NCBI GenBank assembly: GCA_030737835.1
Contig: JAUJYN010000056.1
Span: forward strand, 1-64,000
DNA length: 64,000 bases
Direction: 5' to 3'
From: Acorus gramineus
Lineage: Eukaryota > Streptophyta > Magnoliopsida > Acorales > Acoraceae
Below, piece after piece: positions 35,693 to 46,505 of the stretch; within the stretch, counting starts at the first letter, position 1; every line of letters begins with the position of its first letter. A program made the position numbers and the translations under genes. Under the pieces are notes generated by a model. That model was not told the DNA's origin. It did no database searches and worked only from the letters and a program-made list of their open reading frames with translations.

Positions 35693-37313
35693 TTAGAAAT
35701 TTTCACAGATCGATCTGCTAATTGTAAGGTCACTGGGGTAGGCCTCAATTCTCCTATGCCTAACTGTTTGTACACTGAATAGGGCAGTAGATTTACACTT
35801 GCACCTAAGTCTAGCAAAGCTCAATCAATAAGGGTGTCTCCAATCACACATGAAATGGTGGGACAACCTGGGTCCTTATACTTGATTGGAGTTTCACATG
35901 AAAGAATGGATCTTACATGGGATGCTAGGAAAGCTTCCTTGGGTACATTGTTGGTCCTCTTTTGGGTGCATAAGTTCTTCAAAAATTTAGCATATGCTGG
36001 TACTTGTTGGATAGCATCTAGGAGCGGAATGTTGACGCGAACTTGCTTAAACACTTCTAAAATTTTATCTAGCTGGGTAGATTTCTTAGTTGAACCTAAT
36101 CGCTGAGGATATGGGGCCTTGGGAACATAAATTCTCCCAGGAGAATCATTGGGCTTTGCTTTCTCTGGGATGGATGGGCTAGGAGGGATGGGTTCAAAAT
36201 CTAGGTCCTCATGAATAAATTTGGACTTGTCCTTACCATCTTCAACATCATTATTAGGCATAATAACCTTGTTGTCCACTTGTCTACCAGACCTAAGAGT
36301 AGTGATTGCATTAACCTGGTTGGACTAGTTACTAGAAAAATCTTGGATTTGTCCTTGAAGAATGGGTCATCTAGGGTTAGGCTCAGGTTGATTAGGAAAT
36401 TTTCTTTTCTCTCTCTCACTCATGGTGGTTGCCAATTGACCAACTTGAATCTCGAGACGGGAGATTTCATGTGTGGTGGATTGAAGGATTTGCCATGTAG
36501 ATTGCATAAATTGATTCAAAGTGGCAGACATCTGGGAGGATGATTGAGTTAGATTTTGAGTGGACTTCATAAGAACATCTAATCCTTTCTCAAAGGAAGA
36601 GAACTTCTTCTCATTTTCTGTTTGAAACCCAGGTGGAGGAAATGGAGTAGGAATGGGTCCTGTGTTTGGTCTAGGATACATGGGAGCTTGAGGAGGTCCC
36701 TGTGGGCCTCCCTGGTGTGGGACTTGAGTCCACGACAGATTTGGATGATTCCCCCATCCAGGATTATAAGTTTGAGCATATGGGTCATTTTTCCTCCACT
36801 GTAAGCTATTGGCATGTTCGGCCCAACTTTCCTTGTGGGATGACAGGGAAGGACAGTCTTCCGCTAGGTGATTTGAAGATTTACATAAAATGCAGACAAT
36901 AGTAGAGTTGGAGGTGGAGACTTGATTAACAGAATCATGATTTGGTTTCATCTCTAGGGCCTCTACTCTACGAATGAGAGATGCAAACTTGGCTTCAGAC
37001 TCAAAGCTGCTATCAATGGAATGAATACCTCCCTTAGAAGGCATGAGTTTCTCAGGCTCTCTAATTGTCTCCCATTGCATGGATTTTTCAGCTACTTCTT
37101 TCAAAAATGCCCATGCTTCAGTTTCATTTTTATTGGTAAATTCACCATTACACATTGATTCAACCATAGTCCTTGTGGTGTAATTCAAACTTTCATATAA
37201 AATTTGCACTAATCTCCAAACCTCAAATCCATGATGAGGACATTGCAACAACAAGTCCTTGAATCTCTCTAAATATCTCCATAAAGATTCTCCCTCCTTT
37301 TGAATGAAAAGGC
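35693..37313 (-). pseudogene. Athila/Tat-like gypsy gag and protease fragment
   Basis: Read leftward from about 37313. Gag enters mid-domain (KEGESLWRYLERFKDLLLQC, PHHGFEVWRLVQILYE, MCNGEFTNKNETEAWAFL). A C-X2-C-X4-H-X4-C zinc knuckle follows (CILCKSSNHLAEDC), then a Pro/Gln-rich stretch. A TGA stop at 36367-36369 ends the main frame. Beyond it are a TLRSGRQVDNKVIMPN motif and the aspartic protease motif DLGASVNLLPYS at about 35785-35812, with a further TGA at 35821-35823. This order and these motifs are typical of Athila/Tat-type gypsy elements. RT and integrase are absent. It cannot be functional. Confidence 0.85.
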
Positions 37314-37984
37314 TTGAGAGAAGAGAAGATCAACAACACCACAACAAAACCTACACATGCTTCTTCACCTTCTCCTTCACTTCTCTTTGAAACATTAAAT
37401 CAAACACCTAGGGGGGGCTTGTGAAAGAGAGAAAGAGAGGCCAGCAGAGGTTGACGTGGGGATATGGGAGAGGATGAGAGAGAGAGGAGATATTTATCAC
37501 CCAAAAATATCTAAGGGGAATGAAATGACTAAGTCGCCCTTTGACCAGAAATTCTGCGCATGCTTCACTGGAACAGCCATAACTTCCTCAATATAGCTCC
37601 GAATTGCACAATTCTAATTCCGTTGGAATACTAAGATGATTATCTACAACTTTTATGTTTATGCCAAGATCAAATAATCCCTCTAGCTATTCCGAAATTA
37701 GAGCTAAACATAGAACAGGGCTGCTGCCAGAATTTTCATCCCCGGGGTATACTTGGAAAAATACCCATAACTTTTACTATAGGAATCCAGTTGATCTAAT
37801 TCCATTTCTGTACGAAAGCTAACTCAAAACTGGACATCTCATAGTAAACTCATATTTAAACCTCTTCATCTTGGATTTTAACAAAATCAAATCCAAATAC
37901 CAAATTGAAAATACATAACTTCTAGGAAAAAATTTATGTACCCAAATTTTCAATCAGAGTGCTCCAAATGACACAGGCACAACA
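37314..37984 (-). mobile_element. B-type LTR 5' region, minus orientation
   Basis: Read on the minus strand it begins TGTTGTGCCTGTGTCATTTG at 37984 and follows the 30278 copy. Shared landmarks are the ATCCAAGATGAAGAGG stretch, the CCCCGGGGATG phrase and GGCAGCAGCCCTGTTC. It is fused directly to the Athila/Tat-like gag at 37313. Part of it (37671-37984) is duplicated at 42450-42762. Confidence 0.8.
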
Positions 37985-39096
37985 GCGATGCACGCCTACG
38001 TGCATCGAACGCCTCCCTACTGGGTTGGATTGTCCCACTCACCAAAACCCGGGTCGTCGCGTGACCGCCCGTCAAGATCTGCAAGACATGGGTAATCAAA
38101 ATGGTGAGTAATTACACAAATACATAAGAAATACACTAGAAATACCCAACACTCGGACAAGCATGCATACGGGCCCGCACGCACGCGAGTCCGAGTGCCC
38201 CGGCACCCTCCTTCACCCACGGGCAGCCACGCGCACGGCCACCCGCACGCGCACGCACGGGTGCGCACGCACGCACGCACGCCCGTGCCCCGGGCGCACT
38301 GTCGCGCCCCAGCCCGCGCGCCCAGACGCGCTGCTGCGCCCCTGCCCGGGCGCCCAGACACGTTGTCGCGCGCGCGCGCACGCTCGCGCGCGCCGGCGCG
38401 CACCGCGCGTCCACCCCGGCGCGCGCCCGCGCGTACTGCGCCCCTGCGCAGCACCCCGCGCGCACTGCCCCCCCGCACAGCACCCCGCGCGCATGCCCGC
38501 GCGTCTGTGCGTACGCGCGCACGCCCCCAGCGCGCCCGACTGCGTGCGCCAGCCCTGCCTGCGCGCGCAGACTCGCGCGCACGCGCGCGGATGACCCCGC
38601 ACGCGCGCCCGAGCCCTTCCCACCTCCTCCTCAGCCCTCCCTCACCCCACTAACTCCCATGCTATCATGCATAACCAATAACACACCCTAACATGCATCT
38701 AAAAAGAAAATAGGGAGGAGGACTCACCTAAGAGAGGAAGAACAATGGGATGAAAATGGGTGCCCTTCGCGCACCGAATCACCACCACCAAGACCACCAC
38801 CACCAAGATCTCCCTCAGCCCTAGCAAAATGGCTGAAAACAGGGGAGAAAGGGGTCCATGAGAGGAGGTAGAGAAAGGGGGAAACCAAAAATAAAACCAT
38901 GGGAAGGTAGATCAAGTCCTCACCTTCCTTTTTCCCTTCTTTGGCTTTTCTTTTCTTCCACTCCTACTAGCTCTAATGGGGGATTTAAAGAGAGGGGATG
39001 TGAGGGTTTGTGAGTGAGAGAGATGGGGAAGAAGAAGAAGGGGTGCACGCCCACTTAAGGGGCCACACACACACACACACACTCACACACACACTC
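37985..39096 (-). mobile_element. A-type LTR middle, minus orientation (older host LTR)
   Basis: Runs from the conserved block with CGTCGCGTGACCGCCCGTC through a CpG-rich core (about 38165-38615) to an (AC)n-rich stretch at 39063-39096. There the plus-strand element is inserted. The continuation expected from other copies, ACACACTTAGGGTTTTTAG, appears on the far side of that element at 50383. This stretch and 50383-50792 are therefore the two halves of one older LTR. Confidence 0.8.
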
Positions 39097-42000
39097 TGTT
39101 ATATATCTGTCACTTTTAACCTTCTGGTCACCATTGGAACATTCTGGCAGTTTTTCAGCTTTTTCGTTTTTCGATCGGAACCGCTAAAATTTTGGGCTTT
39201 TAGCTATCACCCTGAGGTTGAGGGCTCCGATTGAAAATATAACTGCATATTATGTGTCCTGGTGCCATTCCAACCCGCTCACAAAAATTTCATCGAATTC
39301 CGGTAACGTTTCAGAATTTCACAGTTCCGAAGCGTATCCGGGTTTTGACCGAGCGGAAAGTCATTGGGAGACTTGACTTGGTCAATGTGGGGCCCATGAC
39401 TTGGTCAAATGTGTTTGGATTTTAGTGTGGTTGGGTTGACTAGGGTCAAACCACACTTAAACCTATCTAATCCTAGCCTAAACCTAATTAGGGCTAATCT
39501 AAGTGAGGGTGTGAGAGTGTGTGATGTGTGTGTGAGGATAGATAAATCCCACGACCAAGACAAATCCCCCACTATTCATCATCTCCTCGGAAATTTCTCT
39601 CTCTCTCCCTCTCTTTAATCCTCCCTTTTGACCTAGTTCTTGAGGTTGAAACCAAAAACCCTAAGAAGAGAAAAGATAGGTGAGCTCCCGATCTATCTTC
39701 CGGTGGTCTCGGATTCGAGTTCCCTCAAGTGTGACCCCCTCTCATGCCCCCTTTTCTCCTCTGATTTCAGCCACCTTGAGAGCTGAAGGAGATCTTGGTG
39801 GTGGTGGTCCTTGAGGAGGTGTTTCGGTGCACGAAGAGCTCCCGATCCCCTTCCCTTCCTTTCCTCTCCTAGGGTAAGCTTTCTTTCCTTCCTTTTCTTG
39901 CTTAGATGCATGTTAGGAGGGTGGTTTTGAGTATGGGTGGCTGTTGGTGGTGGTGGGTGGCCGTTGATGGCGGTCGGAGGCGGTTGGGGGCCATTGGTGG
40001 CCGTCGGGGTGGTGGTGGGCTGTCCCGGGTAGACTGGCAGGCAGGCAGGGCAGCGCAGGCAGGCGCAGGGCTGGGCGCTGTCGGGCGTGCAGGCAGAGCA
40101 GCGCGGGCGTGCGCACGGGTGGAGCAGGTGTGTGCTGGTGCTGCGCGCTGGGCGCCGTGCCGGGGCGTGCGCGCGGGGCGCTGCGCGAGGCGCAGTGCGT
40201 GCCGTGCGCGCGGGGGCGCAGTGCGGGTGCTGCGCGCAGGGCGCCGAGCGGGGAGTGTGTGCGGGGCACTGCGCTGGGGCGCAGTGCAGGCGGGTGCGCG
40301 TGCGGGGCGCTACGCTGGGGCGCAGTGCGCGCGGGTGCACCGGGGGCTGGTGCGAGCGGGTGGTGCGCGCGGGGTGCGGCGCTGGGGCACAGGGCGTGCG
40401 GGTGTGCGCGCGGGTTGCTGCGCTGGGGCGCAGTGAGCGCGCGGTGCACCGGGGGGGGGGGGCTCGGCAGGGTGTCCGGGAGTGCGGGCTGGGCTCGGTA
40501 GTGCGCCTGGGTGCGCGGGCTGGGGCGCGGCTGTGCGCCTAGGTCGGGTGGCTGTGCATACGTCTGCCCGGGGGTTCGGGAGTGAGTCGGGGTGCTCGGA
40601 CTCGCCGGCGTACAGGCCGTATGTACGCTTGTCCGAGTATTGTGTATTTTTAATGTATTTTCGTTGTATTTGTGTATTTTACTCACCGAATTGATTACCC
40701 TGTTTTGTAGATCTGGACGGACGGTCACGCGATGACCCGGTTAAGTGTGAGTGGTACAATCCAACCCAGTAGGGAAGCGCTATATACACTTGGTCGTATA
40801 CCGTCCTCCCCTAGGGCACCATGGTCAATATTAACTTGTCTAATATGTAATCCATGCAAGCATGATTAATATGTAGAATGCATGCCACCCTAGACTTTGT
40901 ATGTTAGGGACTTGCACACTTAGGATATGTGAAAGAGCCATGCATCCTGTCACCCTGTTCGCATGCTAGGAAGCCTCGACTTATGCATGTGTCCTACTAG
41001 TTTAATTTATTAAATTAAATGTGAGCATATGATTATTAGCATGCCTTATATAATATTATAGGGAGGGGCCTTGCGAGGTCAACACTGAGACCCGGGCTAA
41101 GGTACTCCGTGTTCCTTGTTTGGTTGTTGGGATGTCCTATATCGGGACCTCATGCTGCCCTCCCAAGGTTTCTTTTCTAAATAATATTATAACCTCGTTA
41201 TTATTATATATGTTCCCCGCATCTTGGTTATACGCCCTGGAGGAATTTTGAAGAATTCATGACATCAGAGTTGTAGAGATGTGTTTGTCAGCGGATCCGA
41301 GTGGATCATATGCGATGGATAGGCTGATCTGTTCCCTTCGTTGGATCCGTGTAGAGACTACCCCAGCGTTAGAGAGGCTGTCCTGTGGAGGGGCTCCCAT
41401 CAGTAGGCACCTCCTGATCTTGGACTCGGACTGTGCTGAATGTGGGAGTGGCCAAACAGCCTGTGGCCTATGGAGTGGTGAGGGTGAGAGACTAGTCGGT
41501 TGGCGATGTAGCGACCCACTGGATTGTTAGTCCCAATATCCTATGTCACCTATTGAGGGGTGAGGGTGAGGGTGTATGATTGTGTATGGATGTTATCAGG
41601 CTAGTCAGTCCCAATATCCTATGTCACCTATTGAGGGGTGAGGGTGAGGGAGTCGGGGGTTGGCGATAGCGACCCACTGGCCTGTATAGCTGTTGCCATT
41701 TTGTGGCTTTTAATAATGTGATTGTGGGTTAATATTCTGGTGGTTAATATAAATTGTGGGGCATGGGTTGTGCTGTTCACTGAGCGTGTGGCTCACCCCT
41801 CGCATAATATTTTTCTCCAGTGTCATCTGAGTCGGATCTGGAGGAAGAGCTCCCCGAGGGACTTCATCAGTAGCGGAGTAGCGCTACGTCCCGCGAGTAT
41901 CAGAGGCTATCAGCATCCCTTGTGATTGTATGTATTTATTCCGTGCTTGGGCACGCGTTTGTATTGTATTTGGATGTCATTGTATATATATTGGCTCTCA

Positions 42001-42216
42001 CAGGACAGTTGATTATGTATCGAGTCTGTAATATGTTTTTGGATTACACATTCAATCTTTTAGCTTCCGCAATTGGTGTATATATCATGTCAGCCCTGCT
42101 TTTGTTGTTGTGTTGTCATTTTAGCTGTTGTGTGAGTATGTTATTGAACTCCTGTTTATACTGATATCATATATACACTTGCCGCGTCCCGGGAGCGGCC
42201 GCCCTGGGGCGTGACA
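39097..42216 (+). mobile_element. 5' LTR, A-type, 3,120 bp
   Basis: Starts TGTTATATATCTGTCAC and ends GGGCGTGACA. Parts in order: a unique start with a GGTAACGTTTCAGAATTTC block; a TTGACTTGGTCAA-rich stretch; a purine/pyrimidine leader-like part; a CpG-rich core (40030-40610) with a 12-G run at 40451-40462; a block with GACGGTCACGCGATGACCCG; an AT-rich middle; the GAGACCCGGGCTA module at 41088; and GGGTGAGGGTGAGG blocks at about 41560 and 41635. Over the first 345 bp it differs from the 3' LTR at about 14 positions by eye (about 4%). Confidence 0.92.
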
Positions 42217-42221
42217 AAAGG

Positions 42222-42233
42222 TGGTATCAGAGC
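42222..42233 (+). other. Primer-binding site, initiator tRNA-Met type
   Basis: TGGTATCAGAGC lies five bases after the LTR end and matches the 3' end complement of plant initiator tRNA-Met, the usual primer for gypsy reverse transcription. Confidence 0.95.
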
Positions 42234-42336
42234 CTGGTCCTGTCAGAGCCAATGGTCTTCTTTTCGTAGAGATGAGTCCTAGGATTTCTATATGAGTATT
42301 CTGATCCTAGTGTCTGATTTTCTTAGGATTGCTGAT

Positions 42337-42449
42337 ATGCCTCCTCGTAGAGGACGGCGCGGACATGGTCCCTCTCGACATTTGGAGGTTTCCGGACCTG
42401 CTAGAGGCGAGGATGCTACTGGAGAGTCCACGGCTGTGAGGCCAGGATC
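42337..42449 (+). pseudogene. gag N-terminus, truncated by the tandem duplication
   Basis: ATG at 42337 opens a frame starting MPPRRGRRGHGPSRHLEVSG, the basic leader typical of Del/Tekay gag. The frame is cut at 42449 by the duplication junction. Unlike the right-hand copy, this one has CGA rather than TGA at the fourteenth codon. Confidence 0.85.
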
Positions 42450-42762
42450 AAATAATCCCTCTAGCTAATCCGAAATTAGAGCTAAACATAGAACAGGGCT
42501 GCTGCCAGAATTTCCATCCCCGGGGTATACTTGGAAAAATACCCATAACTTTTACTATAAGAATCCAGTTGATCTAATTCCACTTCTGTACGAAAGCTAA
42601 CTCAAAACTATACATCTCATAGTAAACTCATATTTAAACCTCTTCATCTTGGATTTTAACAAAATCAAATCCAAATACCAAATTGAAAATACATAACTTC
42701 TAGGAAAAAAATTATGTACCCAAATTTTCAATCAGAGTGCTCCAAATGACACAGGCACAACA

Positions 42763-43572
42763 GAAATGCACGCCTACGTGCATCGAACGCCTCCCTACTG
42801 GGTTGGATTGTCCCACTCACCAAAACCCGGGTCGTCGCGTGACCGCCCGTCAAGATCTGCAAGACATGGGTAATCAAAATGGTGAGTAATTACACAAATA
42901 CATAAGAAATACACTAGAAATACCCAACACTCGGACAAGCATGCACACCCTTCTGCACCCACGGGCAGCCATGCGCACGGCCACCCGCACGCGCACGCAC
43001 GGGTGCGCACGCACGCCCGCGCCCCGGGCGCACTGCCGCGCCCCAGCCCGCGCGCCCAGACGCGCTGCCGTGCCCCTGCCAGCGCGCGCCCAAGCCCTTC
43101 CCACCACCTCCTCAGCCCTCCCACATTCCCCTAACTCCCATGCTATCATGCATAACCAATAACACACCCTAACATGCATCTAAACAAGAAAATAGGGAGG
43201 AGGACTCACCTACGAGAGGAAGAACAATGGGATGAAACCGGGTGCCCTTCGCGCACCGAATCGCCACCACCAAGACCACCACCACCAAGATCTCCCTCAG
43301 CCTTCAAAATGGCTGAAAACAGGGGAGAAAGGGGTCCATGAGAGGAGGTAGAGAAAGGGGGAAACCAAAAATAAAACCATGGGAAGGTAGATCAAGTCCT
43401 CACCTTCCTTTTTCCCTTCTTTGGCTTTTCTTTTCTTCCACTCCTACTAGCTCTAATGGGGGATTTAAAGAGAGGGGATGTGAGGGTTTGTGAGCGAGAG
43501 AGATGGGGAAGAAGAAGAAGGGGTGCACGCCCACTTAAGGGGCCACACACACACACACACACTCACACACTC
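42763..43572 (-). mobile_element. Duplicated copy of the minus-strand A-type LTR middle
   Basis: Corresponds to 37985-39096 but with two deletions in the CpG-rich core, leaving only about 42940-43095 GC-rich. It ends in the same (CA)n stretch, directly before the copied 5' LTR. Confidence 0.85.
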
Positions 43573-44301
43573 TGTTATATATGTGTCACTTTTAACCTTC
43601 TGGTCACCATTGGAACATTCTGGCAGTTTTTCAGCCTTTTTCGTTTTTCGATCGGAACCGCTAAAATTTCGGGCTTTAGCTATCACCCTGAGTTTGAGGG
43701 CTCCGATTGAAAATCTAACTGCATATTATGTGTCCTGGTGCCATTCCAAGCCACTCATGAAAATTTTATCGAATTCCGGTAACGTTTCATAATTTCACAG
43801 TTCCGAAGCGTATCCGGGTTTTGACCGAGAGAAAAGTCATTGGGGGACTTGACTTGGTCAATGTGGGCCCATGACTTGGTCAAATGAGTTTGGATTTTAG
43901 TGTGGTTGGGTTGACTAGGGTCAAACCACACTTAAACCTATCTAATCCTAGCCTAAACCTAATTAGGGCTAATCTAAGTGAGGGTGTGAGAGTGTGTGAT
44001 GTGTGTGTGAGGATAGATAAATCCCACGACCAAGACAAATCCCCCACTATTATATTTGGATGTATTTGTATATATTGGCTCTCACAGGACAATTGATTGT
44101 GTATCGAGTCTGTAATATGTCTTTGAGTTACAGATTCAGTCTTTTAGCTTCCGCTATTTGTGTATATATCATGTCAGCCTCTTTGTTGTCAGTGTTGAAA
44201 TTGTTGATGTTGTTCAGAGTATTTTATGACCTCCTGTTTAGACTGCTGATATCATATATACACTTGTCGCGTCCCGGGGACGGCCGCCCTGGGGCGTGAC
44301 A
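43573..44301 (+). mobile_element. Shortened copy of the 5' LTR, 729 bp
   Basis: Begins TGTTATATATGTGTCAC and ends GGGCGTGACA. It matches the first 475 bp of the full LTR, then jumps at about 44048 (CCCCCACTAT followed by TATATTTGG) to the last 250 bp. The CpG-rich core and the AT-rich middle are missing. Confidence 0.9.
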
Positions 44302-44306
44302 AAAGT

Positions 44307-44318
44307 TGGTATCAGAGC
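44307..44318 (+). other. Second primer-binding site
   Basis: TGGTATCAGAGC after the shortened LTR; it is the duplicated counterpart of the site at 42222. Confidence 0.93.
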
Positions 44319-44421
44319 CTGGTCCTGTCAGAGCCAATGGTCTTCTTTTTCATAGAGATGAGTCCTAGGATTTTTGTATGAGTATTCTGATCCTAGTGTC
44401 TGGTTTTCTTAGGTTGCTGAT

Positions 44422-45718
44422 ATGCCTCCTCACAGAGGACGGCGCGGACATGGTCCCTCTTGACCTTTGGAGGTTTCCGGACCTACCAGAGGCGAGGATG
44501 CTACTGGAGAGTCCACGGCTGTGAGGCCAGGATCGGCGCAGGAGCCTCCCGCATGGGAACGTGCGTTCGCTCGGATAGCGGATTTGGTGGAGACTCAGAC
44601 CAAGGCACTGGAGGCCCAGACCAGAGTGTTGGTAGAGCAGGCGCGAGAGATCCAGGAGCTGAGGGCGGCCTGTGATGCAGTTCCACAGGTCCCCTTGGTG
44701 GCAGATCCGCCAGTGGTACCCGAAGTACCCCCAGTCCCTATGGTGATTCCGGCGGTGAGAGTTCAGGATCCCCTGGCGAGGGAGGTGGAGCTGGAGGCTG
44801 CAGCGCGAGTGCAGCAGAGTGGCCTCGCAGCCTTTCTGAAGCTCCACCCTCCCGAGTTCTATGGCCAGACGGCGGATCCCCTTGCCCCAGAGCGATGGTT
44901 GATGGAGGTGGATATGATCTTCTCGACCATGCGCTGCACTGATCGTCAGCGAGTCTCCCTGGCCACCTTCATGCTGAAGGGTAGCGCTGCCGACTGGTGG
45001 GCTACCCGAGTGGTGGACATCCCCGAGGGAGTGGAGCAACTTCTATGGGCAGGATTCCGGAGGTATTTCCTGGAGGAGTACTTCCCGTTCTCGACGCGGC
45101 AGATCGTGATGCAGGAGTTTGAGCGGTTGACGCAGGGCTCTATGTCTGTCGCCGACTACTCCACGCGCTTCACGAGGCTTTCCAGATTCGCTCCAGCCTT
45201 GGTGATGGACGAGGAGACGCGGTGCCGTCGTTTCGAGCTTGGTCTCTGCAGCGCCATTCGGGTGCATGTCTCCCAGGCTTTCTCGAGGTTCTCAGACTTG
45301 GTGTCTCGGGCGAAGACAGTCGAGCGAGACCTCGGGATCCTCGTGAGGGTTCCGCCCCCTTCTGCAGATCAGAGTCCTCCCAGGAGCCAGGACCAGGGAC
45401 AGCGCAAGAAGAAGAGGCCCCGCTTTGATCAGTTAGCGGCTGCCTCTCCTCCAGCAGATGTGGTGCCAGTGCGAGGCCCCGCTGTTACCACTGTCAGCGC
45501 ATCGGGCATATCTCGTATAATTGCCCAGATGCTGGCCGACCCCGTGTACAGCCTCAGCGTCAGCAGCAGCAGCCACAGGAGGGCCGTGTTGACCAATGGA
45601 GGCAGCCAGTGCAGCCGGCGAGGCGTGCCCCTGCTCCTCAGCCGCAGTTTGTTCACGGAAAAATTGCAGCACTTTCGGCCGAGGAGGCGCAGGTTCTGGG
45701 TATCATGGTCGAGGTATT
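44422..45718 (+). pseudogene. gag of the chromovirus-like element, broken
   Basis: ATG at 44422 starts MPPHRGRRGHGPS, and the next codon is TGA (44461-44463). After it the frame is open for over 300 codons. It contains a coiled-coil-like ETQTKALEAQTRVLVEQARE stretch, the Retrotrans_gag core (HPPEFYGQTADPLAPERWLM, DWWATRVVD, FRRYFLEEYFP, MSVADYSTRFTRLSRFAP) and a basic KKKRPRFDQL tail. The zinc knuckle CYHCQRIGHISYNC (C-X2-C-X4-H-X4-C, about 45493-45535) lies in another frame, so a frameshift separates it from the capsid part. The frame continues to about 45718 (LSAEEAQVLGI) near the usual protease start, where LTR-derived sequence takes over. Gag would build the particle; this copy needs help or is dead. 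Confidence 0.9.
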
Positions 45719-46505
45719 GTTTTTGTTTTCCCAGTTCCCTAAGTATATATGTGTGTTGATTGCTGTTAAGCAATTGTGTGATATCTCGATGACCGGGTAT
45801 CGAGAGTGGTTGTTCGAGTTAAGGAGGCCGGGTTGTAGCCGTCCTGGCAGAAGGCTCCCATCCGTAGGTACCACCGATGCAGTCGGAGGGGTATTGATCG
45901 TGGGAGTATGCCAGGTAGAGGCTACCCGGGAGAGGATTAATGAATGATGTCGCGAGCATGGAATCGTTCTCCCCTTCGTCGGATCCGTGTAGGGACTCCT
46001 CAGCGTTAGACAGGCCTTCCTGACAGAGGGCTCCCATCAGTAGGCACCTCCTGATTTGGGTTCGGACTGTGCTGAATTGTGGGAGCGGACCAGGCGGCCT
46101 ACGGTGTGGAGGAGAGGCTACCGGTGGACCAGGGGTGTAGAGCAGTCTAAGTCTCTCCCAAAGTCCCAATATGTCTCCTTTCGGGAGTGAGGGTGTGGAT
46201 GAGGCGAAGACGCGTCGCCTCGTGACCCAATTGTTGTTCGACCGTTCCCAAGGATGTTGGGTCCGGTCTTGTGATGGATGTTGAAGGATATCGATGGGTG
46301 ATTATCTAGATGTAGATGATCCAGTGGGGTTGGTAGTGTTCTTTAAGGGTGATGTCTTCTTCTAGTGTTCTTTTTCTGGTTTAAGGGGCCATGTGAGGTC
46401 AGCGTTGAGACCCGGGCTAGGGTACTTCGTGTTCCTTGTTTGGTTGTCGGGGTATCCTATATCGGGACCTCATGGTGCCCTCCCGAGGTTTCTTTTCCCA
46501 GTCAA
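45719..46505 (+). mobile_element. LTR-derived segment inside the gypsy internal region
   Basis: Matches B/A-type LTR middle and end modules. Examples are a TATCTCGATGACCGGGTATC stretch, GGCTCCCATCCGTAGGTACC, the GACCCAATTGTTGTTC block and the GAGACCCGGGCTAGGGTAC module. It sits exactly where protease and most of RT should be, so it is a replacement rather than a clean insertion. No target duplication was seen. Confidence 0.75.

Larger units (their letters stand above)
37671..42449. repeat. Tandem duplication of about 4.8 kb, left copy
   Basis: The unit contains a B-type LTR start, the middle of a minus-strand A-type LTR, the complete plus-strand 5' LTR at 39097-42216, its primer-binding site and the first codons of gag. 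At 42450 the sequence jumps back to the 37671 position and the order repeats. The junction lies in GCCAGGATC, and the upstream breakpoint reads GCCAAGATC, so the two sites share 8 of 9 bases. Confidence 0.88.
42450..44534. repeat. Tandem duplication, right copy, internally deleted
   Basis: It repeats 37671-42449 in order, with about 2% substitutions in the stretch I compared (42460-42760). It lacks several hundred bases of the CpG-rich core and about 2.4 kb from the middle of the LTR. Unlike the left copy it runs on into full gag. It also contains its own B-type start (42450-42762) and a minus-strand A-type LTR middle (42763-43572). Confidence 0.88.

Noticed and set aside
35642..37984. A single intact chimeric transposon with inverted ends
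   Set aside because: The ends look like one unit, but the left flank is B-type LTR and the right flank is A-type LTR in the other orientation. A single insertion is therefore not supported. It is kept only as a finding to check.
42222..42233. tRNA gene suggested by initiator tRNA-Met complementarity
   Set aside because: Only the 12-base primer-binding site is present, right after an LTR end; there is no tRNA body.
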